From an uncultured Draconibacterium sp. (GTDB lineage: Bacteria > Bacteroidota > Bacteroidia > Bacteroidales > Prolixibacteraceae): a stretch of 64,000 nucleotides of DNA. Every line of letters starts with the position of its first letter. Position 1 is the stretch's first letter. The DNA is taken from assembly GCF_963675585.1 (NCBI RefSeq), contig NZ_OY776411.1, forward strand, positions 1,059,001 to 1,123,000, read 5' to 3'. Under the pieces are notes generated by a model. It ran no database searches. It saw nothing but the letters and a program-made list of their open reading frames with translations, and was not told the origin of the DNA. The translations under genes and the position numbers were made by a program. This document shows, piece after piece, positions 50,822-59,872 of the stretch.

Positions 50822-53254
50822 TTATTTCGAGTGTATTGCGATATTTCCGGTTTTTAAGCCTTTGCCTTTTACTGCCAGATTTATTTCTCCCGGTTTTTCA
50901 GATGCTTGTACGGTAACCACTAATTTACCACTAAATGCTTTCATGGTTGGTAAATGGAACATTTCGAGCGAGGTGGCATCGCCGTTGCAAACAACCTTGT
51001 AGGTTCCAGCTCCCGACACAGAAAAGTTTAACTGAGTGTCGGCATTCGGACAAAGATTACCATCCTTGTCGACCACTGAAACGGTGATGTAACTCAAGTC
51101 TTTTCCATCGGCTGAAATGCTTTCCCGATCGGCTGATAATTTCAGGTGATGTGGTTTCCCGGCGGTGTGTATTTCTTTTTCGGCAACAGGTTTTCCTGCA
51201 TCATCGAAAGCTACCACTTTCAGGGTTCCCGGTTCGTATTTTACATCCATCCACATGAGGCGGTAGCGGTGTTGTTTGCTTAACTCCTTTGTTTTCGTTT
51301 GAACTCCCTGGCTAACACCGTTCACGAATAACTCGGCACTGTTGTAGTTGGTGTAAACAAAAACAGGTGTGGTTTCGCCTTCTCTGCCTTCCCAATTCCA
51401 GTGCGGCAAAATATGTAAGGTTTCGTTTTCGGTATTCCAGCGACTGCGGTACAGGTAGAAACGGTCTTTTGGCAAACCGGCCAAATCGCATATTCCAAAA
51501 TAAGAACTGCGCGAAGGCCATGCTTCGTTGTAAGGTGTTGGTTCTCCAAGGTAGTCGAATCCTGTCCAGACAAATTCGCCGATCACCCAATCGAAGTCAT
51601 CCTGCCATACAAAATCTTCATCGGGTACATTCGACCAGTAACACGCTTCCATATCGTAAGATGAACTTTGGAAATCGTCGTACGTTTTTTGTTTCAACTC
51701 TTCAACAGGAAACTTATAGATTCCGCGAGAACTCACTGTAGATGCGGTTTCGGAACCTAAAATAAAACCCTGCGGAAAACGTTCGTAAGCTTCGTCGTAC
51801 AAAGGCAAACGGTAATTTAAGCCCGGAATATCCATGATAGCACCAAAACCATTTTTAAGCGTGTTGGCTACCTGGTCCATTCCAACGGTAACAGGGCGTG
51901 TTGGATCTTCGCGGTGGAAAATATCCTGCAACCATTTGGCAAGTTTTACACCTTCGTTTCCCCATTGGTCGGGTACTTCGTTACCCGAACTCCACATTAC
52001 GATACATGGGTGATTTCGTGTGGCGCGAACCAGATTTACCACATCTTTTTCGGCCCAGTCGTTAAAAAAGCGGTTGTAACCATTTTCTACTTTTGCTTTT
52101 GCCCATTCGTCAAAACTTTCAGCTAAAAACAGAAAGCCCATTTCGTCACACAATTCAAGCTGCTCGTGCGAAGGCATGTTGTGAGACGAGCGGATGGCAT
52201 TGCAGCCCATGTCTTTTAAAATGGTAAGCTGGCGTTTTAAAGCGGCTTTGTTTACGGCTGCTCCAAGGGGGCCCAAGTCGTGGTGCAAACAAACACCTTT
52301 AAATTTGGTTACTTCGCCGTTTAAAACCAGTCCTTTTCCACGCTCGTACACTACGCTTCTAATTCCAAAACGAGTTAGCAATTCATCCTTTAATTCATTG
52401 TTCTTGTAAAGTTTAGAGTGCGCAGTATATAAATACGGGTTTTCAATGCTCCAAATATTCGGATCAGGGACAGCAATGTTCAGTTCCGTTAAATTGCCAA
52501 ACTGATCGCTGCTTGTTTTGCTGGCCACTATTTTCCCTTCGGCATCTTTAATTTCTGTAACAACTTTTAAATCGTCTCCGTTTACTTCCGATTTAATGTT
52601 TATTTGTGCCACTTGATCGGATACAAAAGGAGTAGTTATAAACGTTCCCCATTGCTGAAAATTCACCTCGTCTTTAACAAGAATCTGAACCTTTCGGTAA
52701 ATACCGGCTCCCGGATACCAGCGCGAAGAAGAAGGTGGGTTTTCAAGACGAACTGCTAAAAGGTTTTCGCCAGCTTGCAAATAATCCGAAATGTCGAAAT
52801 AAAAATAGCTGTAACCGTAGGGATGATTGCCCACTTTTGTGCCATTTACATACACCTGGGCATCGCTCATGGCACCATCAAAAATCAGCAGCGCCTTTTT
52901 TCCGGCTTCAAATTCGGGGAGAGTGAAAGTGTTGCGGTACCAGCCAATTCCGATGTGTGGCAAAGCTCCGGTTCGTCCGGTTCGCTCTTTGGCTTCTGTT
53001 TCCATATCCTGGGTAACTTTTACCATTTGTTTATCAATTTCCTTGTCGAATGGCCCTTTAATTGCCCAGTCGTGTGGAACTGAAACCGTTTCCCAGTTGC
53101 TGGTATTGGTTTGTGGATTTTCTGCTCCGGCAACTTCCTGGTTAATAAATTTCCAATTGTTTTCCAGGGTTGTCAGGTTTCTCAGTGGTTTTTCCTGCGC
53201 AAAACTACCGGTACAAAAAAATACGAGTAGCAAAAGAATGAGATTGTGTTTCAT
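50822..53254 (-). CDS. GH2-family beta-galactosidase-like enzyme
   Basis: An 810-residue exported glycoside hydrolase (signal peptide ending SFAQE near residue 20). Jelly roll (about 25-195), immunoglobulin-like domain (about 200-300), TIM barrel (about 305-600) and C-terminal domains with DUF4982-like character (about 620-690). Catalytic residues: E426 (SSGNEVP, acid/base) and E502 (GSETAST, nucleophile). The pattern differs from the other GH2 gene (43446-46250), so the two probably serve different linkages. Confidence 0.9.
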   Translation of the reverse strand: MKHNLILLLLVFFCTGSFAQEKPLRNLTTLENNWKFINQEVAGAENPQTNTSNWETVSVPHDWAIKGPFDKEIDKQMVKVTQDMETEAKERTGRTGALPHIGIGWYRNTFTLPEFEAGKKALLIFDGAMSDAQVYVNGTKVGNHPYGYSYFYFDISDYLQAGENLLAVRLENPPSSSRWYPGAGIYRKVQILVKDEVNFQQWGTFITTPFVSDQVAQINIKSEVNGDDLKVVTEIKDAEGKIVASKTSSDQFGNLTELNIAVPDPNIWSIENPYLYTAHSKLYKNNELKDELLTRFGIRSVVYERGKGLVLNGEVTKFKGVCLHHDLGPLGAAVNKAALKRQLTILKDMGCNAIRSSHNMPSHEQLELCDEMGFLFLAESFDEWAKAKVENGYNRFFNDWAEKDVVNLVRATRNHPCIVMWSSGNEVPDQWGNEGVKLAKWLQDIFHREDPTRPVTVGMDQVANTLKNGFGAIMDIPGLNYRLPLYDEAYERFPQGFILGSETASTVSSRGIYKFPVEELKQKTYDDFQSSSYDMEACYWSNVPDEDFVWQDDFDWVIGEFVWTGFDYLGEPTPYNEAWPSRSSYFGICDLAGLPKDRFYLYRSRWNTENETLHILPHWNWEGREGETTPVFVYTNYNSAELFVNGVSQGVQTKTKELSKQHRYRLMWMDVKYEPGTLKVVAFDDAGKPVAEKEIHTAGKPHHLKLSADRESISADGKDLSYITVSVVDKDGNLCPNADTQLNFSVSGAGTYKVVCNGDATSLEMFHLPTMKAFSGKLVVTVQASEKPGEINLAVKGKGLKTGNIAIHSK

Positions 53255-53373
53255 TTTAACTGATTTATAGAAATTGCTGTAAAGATAAAGAGTTCGTTTA
53301 AATAGTATGTACCTATTTTAACGATCAGTTTTTTGTAATGCCAGGGGAGGAAAGTGTAAATCGAAGGATCAGT

Positions 53374-54185
53374 TTAATAGCTCATTCTGCTCACTTTATC
53401 GCGTAAATGGCTTGAGAGGTCGGAATATTGTTGGTCGAAATCAATTTGGCGAATAAGAACACCCGAAATATTTCGCTTTAGTTTTCCGTGAATGCTTCCA
53501 TCGGGGCGGCAAATAAATGCCGGGAACCCTTGTTGTTTTTTACAGGTGTTTGACCCACTAATCCAGAGTTTATTGTTTGCCGCATTTCCGCGCACAAATC
53601 CCGGAATTACTTCTCCAAGGTCTTTCCCCTCTTCCCGGTATTCCTCTTCTGAATAATTTCCGTCGTACCACGATTGAAACAACATTTGTACGCCCAGGTG
53701 ATAATATTGACGATATAATTCGGGATAGCGCCACTCGTGGCAGATTAGCAAACACATTTTATCCCCTTAATTTCGAAAAGTCCCGGTTTGGTACCGGCCG
53801 AGTACCAGTCCAAATCAAAACCGGCAAGCAATCGTTTGTCGTACCGGGTTACGATTTCGCCCTGGCTGTTGATTACAAATAGGCAGTTAAAAGGTTTTTT
53901 CATGTTTCCTTCAAACACGTGGGTTCCAAAAATTACCCAAATGTTGAACAGCTGTGCAAACTCGCAAATGGCAGCTATTCCTTTCTGAATGTTCTGGTTT
54001 GCGTCGGAAGTATATTCTGCAAAATCGATGCCTGCGTAAGCGCTTAAACTGCACTCGCTGAAATGAATGATTTCAGCCTCGTTTTCGGCAGCAATTTTAA
54101 TTTGCTTTTTTATGAATTTGAGATTTGCATTTATGTCGGTACTAACCGGAAACTGACTGCTGGCAACTTTTAAGGTATTTTTCAT
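53374..54185 (-). pseudogene. Nitrilase-family carbon-nitrogen hydrolase, frameshifted
   Basis: Two overlapping minus-strand frames (54185-53745 and 53757-53374) together make one nitrilase-fold protein of about 272 residues. Catalytic Glu (E44, HFSECSLSAY) and Lys (K117, RYDKRLL) are in the first frame; the catalytic Cys (LLICHEW) is in the second. The frames are related by a -1 shift at GGGATAAAATGTG; adding one A in the A4 run would restore a continuous GIKMCLLICHEW. Either a recent frameshift or a sequence error. The second part also has its own ATG, so re-initiation is conceivable. It follows the DUF1805 gene by 9 bases. Confidence 0.75.
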
Positions 54186-54194
54186 GCTTTAGGT

Positions 54195-54467
54195 TTACGA
54201 CATTAAAAGCAGTGCCTCTTTCCCTGTAATTCCTTCCTTTATTCCCAATTTTGAAGCTGCTTCACTAACCGCTACAACTTTTGCCGAAAGCATATCGGCG
54301 GGAGTTTTAACACCTGTAACAAGAGCACACACATCGTTTACCCGGTTGGCAACATCAATGTTTAAATACCCACAGCCCAAAATGCCTTTTTCGGCTCCAA
54401 TTATAAGTACGAATGTATTACTTGTTGGAATGCTGTAAGCTGTAAATTCTTTTCCTTCAAAATTCAT
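54195..54467 (-). CDS. DUF1805 family protein
   Basis: A 90-residue protein matching the YunC-like DUF1805 pattern: GAEKGILGCGYLNIDVANRV and ALVTGVKTPADMLSAKVVAV. Family members are small, soluble and of unknown role. It lies 13 bases after the histidine kinase gene and 9 before the nitrilase, all on the minus strand, so may be one operon. Confidence 0.85.
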   Translation of the reverse strand: MNFEGKEFTAYSIPTSNTFVLIIGAEKGILGCGYLNIDVANRVNDVCALVTGVKTPADMLSAKVVAVSEAASKLGIKEGITGKEALLLMS

Positions 54468-54480
54468 TTTATTTTATGTG

Positions 54481-56574
54481 CTAACTAATTGATTTTGGTA
54501 AGCTAAAGCAAAAGGTACTGCCTTTTCCTTCAATACTTTCCACCCATATTTCTCCGCCGTTTTTCTCAACAAATTCTTTGCATAAAATCAAACCTAAACC
54601 CGTTCCTTTTTCATCGGAAGTTCCGTTGCGTTGTACCGAATATTCTACTTTAAAAAGCTTGCTGACGATTTCGGCTTTCATACCAATTCCGTGGTCGGTA
54701 ACACAAACCACTACCATATCTTCTTTAACCGAAGCATCCACTTCAATTTTGGTGTTGTAGTACGAAAACTTAATTGCATTGTTAATAAGGTTCCTAACTA
54801 TAAAATGTGCCATATTGTAGTCGGCAAATACTTTTAGTTCTGTTTGAGCAGGAATGGCAATACTAATGTTTTTTGCCTTTGCTGTTTCGTTAAAGAACAT
54901 CGAAACGGTAACAAATAACTCATCCAAAAGAATCGCTTTTGGTGCCAGTTGAATGCTTCCAACCTGTGAGCGTGACCATTGTAATAAGTTTTCAAGCAAA
55001 TCGTGTCCCGATTTAGCTGTTTGTGCCATTCCTTCTATCAATTCCTCGTAATCATCGGTGTGCTTTAACTCGGGATTCTCAATCATTAATTCCGATAAGC
55101 CAATTAATGTATTAAACGGATTTTTCAGGTCGTGTGCAATTATCGAAAAGAACTTGTCTTTTGTAGCATTTAACTCCAGCAAGCGGCTTTCGTTTTGTTT
55201 TAGCTCCAGGTAACTGTTTTCGATCAGCTCTTTTTGGTGGTTAATTAATTCGTTGCTCGATTCAAGCGATTTGCTGTGATTTCGTTTCAAGGCGTAAAAA
55301 TACAGGGCCAGTACCAAAATCGATCCCAATAAAATGGACAGGTTAATGGTAAAATATAATTTCGACCGAACTTTAATCAATTCATTCTCATTTCGTTGAA
55401 TTTCAAGTTCTTGTTCGAGTTTCAGTCGGGTTCTTTCTTCTTTTAGTGCTTCTTCTTTTTCGAATTCGCCCAATGTTTCTGCAATTTCGTTCGATTTATG
55501 TTTTTCCTCTTCAGCATTGGCCATTTGTAAAAATTCGTAGGCTTTGGTGTGTTGCCCCAGCCCTGAAAAAGCCTCCGCTTTAAATTTGTAAATTTCGCCC
55601 AGCGAATAGGTAAATTTTAACTTATTGTATTGTTCAATTGCATTGTCCAGAATTTCCAGACTGGCATTATACATTTTTTGTTTGAGCAAAATTTCGCCTT
55701 TTATGGCAAGCATATCTGCTTTAAACATCGGGTAGTCGAAATTTTTAGAGAAATTATTCGATTTTAGAACGTATTCATTTGCTTTATCTAATTCGTTTGT
55801 TTCGGTGTAGTATGTTGCAAAGCGCTGATGCAAAACGGCTTTGTAGTAGGCGTCATCAATTTTTGGCATCAAAGCCTGTGCCTTTTGCAGGTTTTCAAGT
55901 GCATCGTCAAAGCGTCGTAATTTTATGTTGATGTTGCCAACATCCAAATAAGATATCGCCAGATCTTCCACCGGATTGTAATGCAAATCAACTTCAAGTG
56001 CTTTGTTGTAGTATTTTAATGCCGAACTGTATTCGTTCAAATCTTCGTACACGCCTGCAATGTTGCAATAACCTTCAGCCAATGAAAAGGAATCTTTTAA
56101 TTCCTCCCCAATATTCACCGATTTAATAAAATATTCAAGGCTTGTTTTTTGCTTGTCGCCATAGGAATATAAAACGCCAAGATTGTTGTAGCAACCGGTT
56201 AAATAGCTCGAGTCTCCTATTTCGGTAAAAATAGAAGCAGCTTTTTCGAGGCTCGAAATGGCCTTGTCGTAATCGCCGCTAATGTCTAAAAAATAGGCTT
56301 TAAAAAAATCAGCCTCTGCAGCTCCTTTGGGATAATCTATTTTGTTTGAAAGTTGAATGGCTTTGTCGGTGTAATAAATTGCACTGTCAATTTGGTGATA
56401 GGTAAAATTGTCAGCGATTGAGATAAGGTTTTTTACAATTTTTTGTTGGTCGGTTTCAGTCGTATTAAGGTTTTTAAGTGAATCAATTGCAAGTTGATTT
56501 TGACTTTGTGCCAAGTGAATGTTGAAGGGAATGCCAATAAGTAAAAGAAATAAAAATCGCAATCTTCTGGTCAT
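54481..56574 (-). CDS. TPR-containing sensor histidine kinase
   Basis: A 697-residue membrane kinase. Signal peptide (1-24), periplasmic TPR repeats (about 55-370), coiled coil (about 370-400), one membrane helix (LYFTINLSILLGSILVLALY), HisKA box with H481 (FFSIIAHDLKNPF) and a HATPase domain with NLINNAIKF, DHGIGMK and GTGLGLILCKEF. There is no receiver domain and no response regulator gene nearby, so it is an orphan kinase here. The periplasmic TPR part suggests it senses a protein partner or envelope state; ligand unknown. Confidence 0.92.
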   Translation of the reverse strand: MTRRLRFLFLLLIGIPFNIHLAQSQNQLAIDSLKNLNTTETDQQKIVKNLISIADNFTYHQIDSAIYYTDKAIQLSNKIDYPKGAAEADFFKAYFLDISGDYDKAISSLEKAASIFTEIGDSSYLTGCYNNLGVLYSYGDKQKTSLEYFIKSVNIGEELKDSFSLAEGYCNIAGVYEDLNEYSSALKYYNKALEVDLHYNPVEDLAISYLDVGNINIKLRRFDDALENLQKAQALMPKIDDAYYKAVLHQRFATYYTETNELDKANEYVLKSNNFSKNFDYPMFKADMLAIKGEILLKQKMYNASLEILDNAIEQYNKLKFTYSLGEIYKFKAEAFSGLGQHTKAYEFLQMANAEEEKHKSNEIAETLGEFEKEEALKEERTRLKLEQELEIQRNENELIKVRSKLYFTINLSILLGSILVLALYFYALKRNHSKSLESSNELINHQKELIENSYLELKQNESRLLELNATKDKFFSIIAHDLKNPFNTLIGLSELMIENPELKHTDDYEELIEGMAQTAKSGHDLLENLLQWSRSQVGSIQLAPKAILLDELFVTVSMFFNETAKAKNISIAIPAQTELKVFADYNMAHFIVRNLINNAIKFSYYNTKIEVDASVKEDMVVVCVTDHGIGMKAEIVSKLFKVEYSVQRNGTSDEKGTGLGLILCKEFVEKNGGEIWVESIEGKGSTFCFSLPKSIS

Positions 56575-56812
56575 AAGTCTATCATTAAGGAGGATGGCTA
56601 AAGATACATATTTTTAAGTATACCTCTTATTACAACAGTTTTAAATGATGAAGGTTTTAATATTTAACTTAATAATGTTGTTTTATATGACAAATCAGTG
56701 TGTGTTAGAAATTTTGTGATTTATGATTAATAACAAAAAATGACTGCTGTTAACATTGGGACTGTATGCAGGCATTTTTTTTAAGAAAGAACTTTTTATA
56801 TCTTGATAGTGT

Positions 56813-56820
56813 TATTTTTG
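56813..56820 (+). promoter_or_regulatory. Possible -7 promoter element for the MltF-like gene
   Basis: TATTTTTG fits TAnnTTTG, 25 bases before the ATG at 56845. A TTTT stretch lies near the -33 position, not TTTG. Confidence 0.35.
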
Positions 56821-56844
56821 ATGGTTCAATAAACGAATTGATAT

Positions 56845-58278
56845 ATGACAAAACGTTTTTTCAGTTATATTTTCTTGATTCTTTTAGCCTTCCAAATATC
56901 CTGTAATTTTATCCACTCCAATAAAAAAACGCATTCAAAATCGAAACTTGTTAAGCGCGATTTAGATGACATAAAAAAAGAAGGTGTCTTAAATGTATTA
57001 ACAACGTACAGCAGCACCAGTTACTTTTTATACAAAGGTCAACCCATGGGCTACGAATACGAAATGTTAAAACGTTTTGCCAAGCACCTGGATGTTGAAT
57101 TAAACATTGTGATTTCGAACGATCTTGATACCATGCAAGAGTTATTGAACACCGGTAAGGTTGATTTAATAGCACATGGAATGACTGTAACCCGTGAACG
57201 AAAAAAGCATACCCAGTTTTCCGAATATTTATATTTAACCCACCAGGTTTTAGTTCAGCGGAAACCCGAAAACTGGCGTAAAATGAAATGGAGCGAGTTG
57301 CAAAAATCGCTTATTCACGATGCCATTGAATTAATTGACGACACTGTTTCGGTGAGGGCAAATTCGTCGTATATAAAACGGCTGGCCAACCTGAGTGAAG
57401 AACTGGGGGGCGAAATTTATATTGATACTTTGGCCGGAGACCTGTCCACCGACCGAATTATTGAAATGGTGGCCAATGGCGAAATAAAATATACGGTTGC
57501 CGATAATAACATTGCCAGTATTCATGCGTCGTATTACCCAATTCTGGATATTAAAGTGCCTATTAGCTTTTCGCAGCGAATAGCCTGGGCAATGCGTAAA
57601 AACTCGCCTCAGTTGGAAGAAGCGCTGAATGACTGGATCAGAATGATGAAAAAAGAGGCCACGTATTATGTGATTTATAACAAATATTTTAAAAACGAAA
57701 AGAACTTCCGGCGACGAGAAAACAGCGATTTTTATAGTTTGAATAACAACAACATCAGCGAATTTGACGATCTGATAAAAGAACATTCCACTGAGTTGGG
57801 TTGGGATTGGCGGTTAATGGCTTCCATTATTTATCAGGAGTCGAGATTTAACCCTGAATCAGAGTCGTGGGCAGGAGCGCAGGGATTAATGCAAATGATG
57901 CCAACCACTGCAAAACGGTTTGGGGTAGAAGACCGCACAAACCCCGAGGAGAATCTTGCAGGCGGTGCAAAGATGTTAAAATTGTTATGGAACAGATTTG
58001 ACGAAGTTCCGGACTCGGTGCAACGTATAAAACTAACTCTGGCATCTTATAATTGTGGGTACAGCCACGTTGTCGACGCACAAAAACTGGCCGATGAACT
58101 GGGCGTAAAAAACAATGTATGGGACGAAAATGTGGAGAAAATGATGTTAAAACTGAGTTATCCCGAAAATTACAATAAACCTTTTATCGAGTATGGTTAT
58201 GTTCGGGGAATTGAGCCGGTAACTTATGTGAAACAAATTTTTACCCGCTACGAACATTACATTCAGCTTATTGAATAA
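56845..58278 (+). CDS. mltF: Membrane-bound lytic transglycosylase F-like lipoprotein
   Basis: A 477-residue lipoprotein (C20, FQISC). The N-terminal half (about 45-290) is a solute-binding-protein-like domain, as in MltF; the C-terminal half (about 310-470) is an SLT-type lytic transglycosylase domain with catalytic E332 (IIYQESRF), AGAQGLMQMMPTTA and LTLASYNCGY. It cleaves peptidoglycan glycan strands to 1,6-anhydro ends, with the SBP domain thought to bind muropeptides. Transcribed alone, convergent with the aldolase gene. Confidence 0.92.
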   Translation: MTKRFFSYIFLILLAFQISCNFIHSNKKTHSKSKLVKRDLDDIKKEGVLNVLTTYSSTSYFLYKGQPMGYEYEMLKRFAKHLDVELNIVISNDLDTMQELLNTGKVDLIAHGMTVTRERKKHTQFSEYLYLTHQVLVQRKPENWRKMKWSELQKSLIHDAIELIDDTVSVRANSSYIKRLANLSEELGGEIYIDTLAGDLSTDRIIEMVANGEIKYTVADNNIASIHASYYPILDIKVPISFSQRIAWAMRKNSPQLEEALNDWIRMMKKEATYYVIYNKYFKNEKNFRRRENSDFYSLNNNNISEFDDLIKEHSTELGWDWRLMASIIYQESRFNPESESWAGAQGLMQMMPTTAKRFGVEDRTNPEENLAGGAKMLKLLWNRFDEVPDSVQRIKLTLASYNCGYSHVVDAQKLADELGVKNNVWDENVEKMMLKLSYPENYNKPFIEYGYVRGIEPVTYVKQIFTRYEHYIQLIE

Positions 58279-58311
58279 TTTGTTTTAAAGCTTTAAATGA
58301 TAGCCACAAAA

Positions 58312-58341
58312 AAAGCCGCTTCACATTTGCGAAGCGGCTTT
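58312..58341. terminator. Bidirectional terminator between mltF and fbaA
   Basis: An 11-base stem (58312-58322, AAAGCCGCTTC, with 58331-58341) with an 8-base loop. A-rich sequence on the left and T-rich sequence on the right suit termination on both strands. It lies between the converging stop codons. Confidence 0.85.
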
Positions 58342-58364
58342 CGTATTTTATGCTAAGAAATTTC

Positions 58365-59444
58365 TTAGTTAACGTCGATAGCGTTTAAGTCTTCAAAAGC
58401 AACTTTTAAACGAGCAATCAAAGCTTCTTCACCTTTACGAACCCAAACACGTGGATCGTAGAATTTTTTGTTTGGCTTGTCGTCTCCGTCTGGATTACCA
58501 ATTTGTCCTTGCAGGTAGTCGTGGTTGGCAGCTTCGAAAGCACGAACTCCATCCCAATATGCCCACTGAGTATCAGTATCGATGTTCATTTTAATAACAC
58601 CATAACCAATTGCTTCACGAATTTCGGCATGTGTTGAACCTGAACCACCGTGGAATACAAAGTTTACTGGTTTTGAATTCTCTAAACCAAGTTTTTCAAC
58701 AATGTATTTTTGTGAGTTGTCAAGAATTTTTGGAGTAAGTTTTACGTTACCTGGTTTGTAAACACCGTGTACATTACCAAAAGATGCAGCAATTGTGAAG
58801 TTAGGAGAAACTTTGCTCAACTCTTCGTATGCATAGCAAACTTCTTCTGGCTGAGTGTACAATTTTGATGCGTCAACGTCAGAGTTGTCAACACCATCTT
58901 CTTCACCACCGGTGATACCTAATTCAATTTCAAGAGTCATGCCCATTTTCGACATTCTCTCTAAATATTTTTTGCTGATTTCGATGTTTTCTTCAATTGG
59001 CTCTTCAGAAAGATCCAACATGTGCGAGCTGAACAATGGTTTTCCTGTTTCAGCAAAGTTTTTTTCACTTGCATCAAGAAGTCCGTCAATCCAAGGCAAC
59101 AATTTTTTTGCAGCGTGGTCAGTATGCAGGATTACACGAACACCATAAGCTTCAGCTAAAGTGTGAATGTGTTTTGCACCTGCAACAGCACCTAAAACGG
59201 CAGCTTCTTGTCCGTCCATTTTAAGACCTTTACCTGCGTTAAATACGGCACCACCATTCGAAAACTGAATCATAACAGGAGCGTTTACCTGTGCTGCAGC
59301 TTCCATAATTGCGTTTACTGAAGATGAACCCACAACGTTTACTGCTGGGATAGCAAATTGATTCTCTTTTGCTACTTCAAAAATGAATTGTAAATCAGAA
59401 CCGGTTACTACACCTGGTTTTACGTTTTCGGCTATTTTACCCAT
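58365..59444 (-). CDS. fbaA: Class II fructose-bisphosphate aldolase
   Basis: A 359-residue zinc aldolase cleaving fructose 1,6-bisphosphate to dihydroxyacetone phosphate and glyceraldehyde 3-phosphate in glycolysis, and the reverse in gluconeogenesis. Length and pattern match the E. coli FbaA (class IIA) group. Zinc site: HTDHAAKKLL and HGGSGSTH; also GGEEDGVDNSDVDASKLYT and NIDTDTQWAYWDGVRAF. Codon use is more regular than its neighbours, as expected for a highly expressed gene. Confidence 0.97.
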   Translation of the reverse strand: MGKIAENVKPGVVTGSDLQFIFEVAKENQFAIPAVNVVGSSSVNAIMEAAAQVNAPVMIQFSNGGAVFNAGKGLKMDGQEAAVLGAVAGAKHIHTLAEAYGVRVILHTDHAAKKLLPWIDGLLDASEKNFAETGKPLFSSHMLDLSEEPIEENIEISKKYLERMSKMGMTLEIELGITGGEEDGVDNSDVDASKLYTQPEEVCYAYEELSKVSPNFTIAASFGNVHGVYKPGNVKLTPKILDNSQKYIVEKLGLENSKPVNFVFHGGSGSTHAEIREAIGYGVIKMNIDTDTQWAYWDGVRAFEAANHDYLQGQIGNPDGDDKPNKKFYDPRVWVRKGEEALIARLKVAFEDLNAIDVN

Positions 59445-59872
59445 AACTATTTAATTTATATGATTTTAATTTAGTCTTGCTGTCAAAGCCCAACAAAATT
59501 ATAATTTCCATTATTTGAAAGCAAGATTGTCCTGTTAACGAAGATTAAATTCTTTATTATTTAATATTTAGATGATTAAGATTGGTAATTTTTGATTCAA
59601 TTATACCGGCCATCTCTTAAAACCTCCTGAGAAACAATATTTTCTTGTCAATTTAAGCTAAGCACACGAATTGAACGTATGATTTAATTCAGTATTTCAG
59701 GGTGAAAAAAGAGGCATTCTGAGTTGTTCCCATTGAAGTTTAATTATCTTTAAACAACCAATAAGTTGGCTGAAAAACCATAGCAACCAAAAACACCCAA
59801 CCGTTTAAAGTTGCTGTTACCAAAATTATTACAGACAGGTTTTTTACGCATTTTATATTTTAAGTACAGCCT
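59445..59872. other. Intergenic region between fbaA and a histidine kinase
   Basis: 428 bases without a gene between two diverging genes. A -7-like element for fbaA lies at 59494-59501. The rest is AT-rich, with no recognised RNA element or promoter for the kinase. Confidence 0.5.
59494..59501 (-). promoter_or_regulatory. Possible -7 promoter element for fbaA
   Basis: Minus-strand TAATTTTG fits TAnnTTTG, 49 bases before the aldolase ATG. A degenerate CTTG/TTTC sits near the -33 position. Confidence 0.4.

Noticed and set aside
53745-53765. Programmed -1 frameshift in the nitrilase
   Set aside because: The site lacks a slippery heptamer of the X-XXY-YYZ form, and nitrilases are not known for recoding; mutation or sequencing error is simpler.
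59445-59872. Riboswitch or leader RNA before fbaA
   Set aside because: No conserved aptamer pattern or terminator/antiterminator pair is visible in this AT-rich region.
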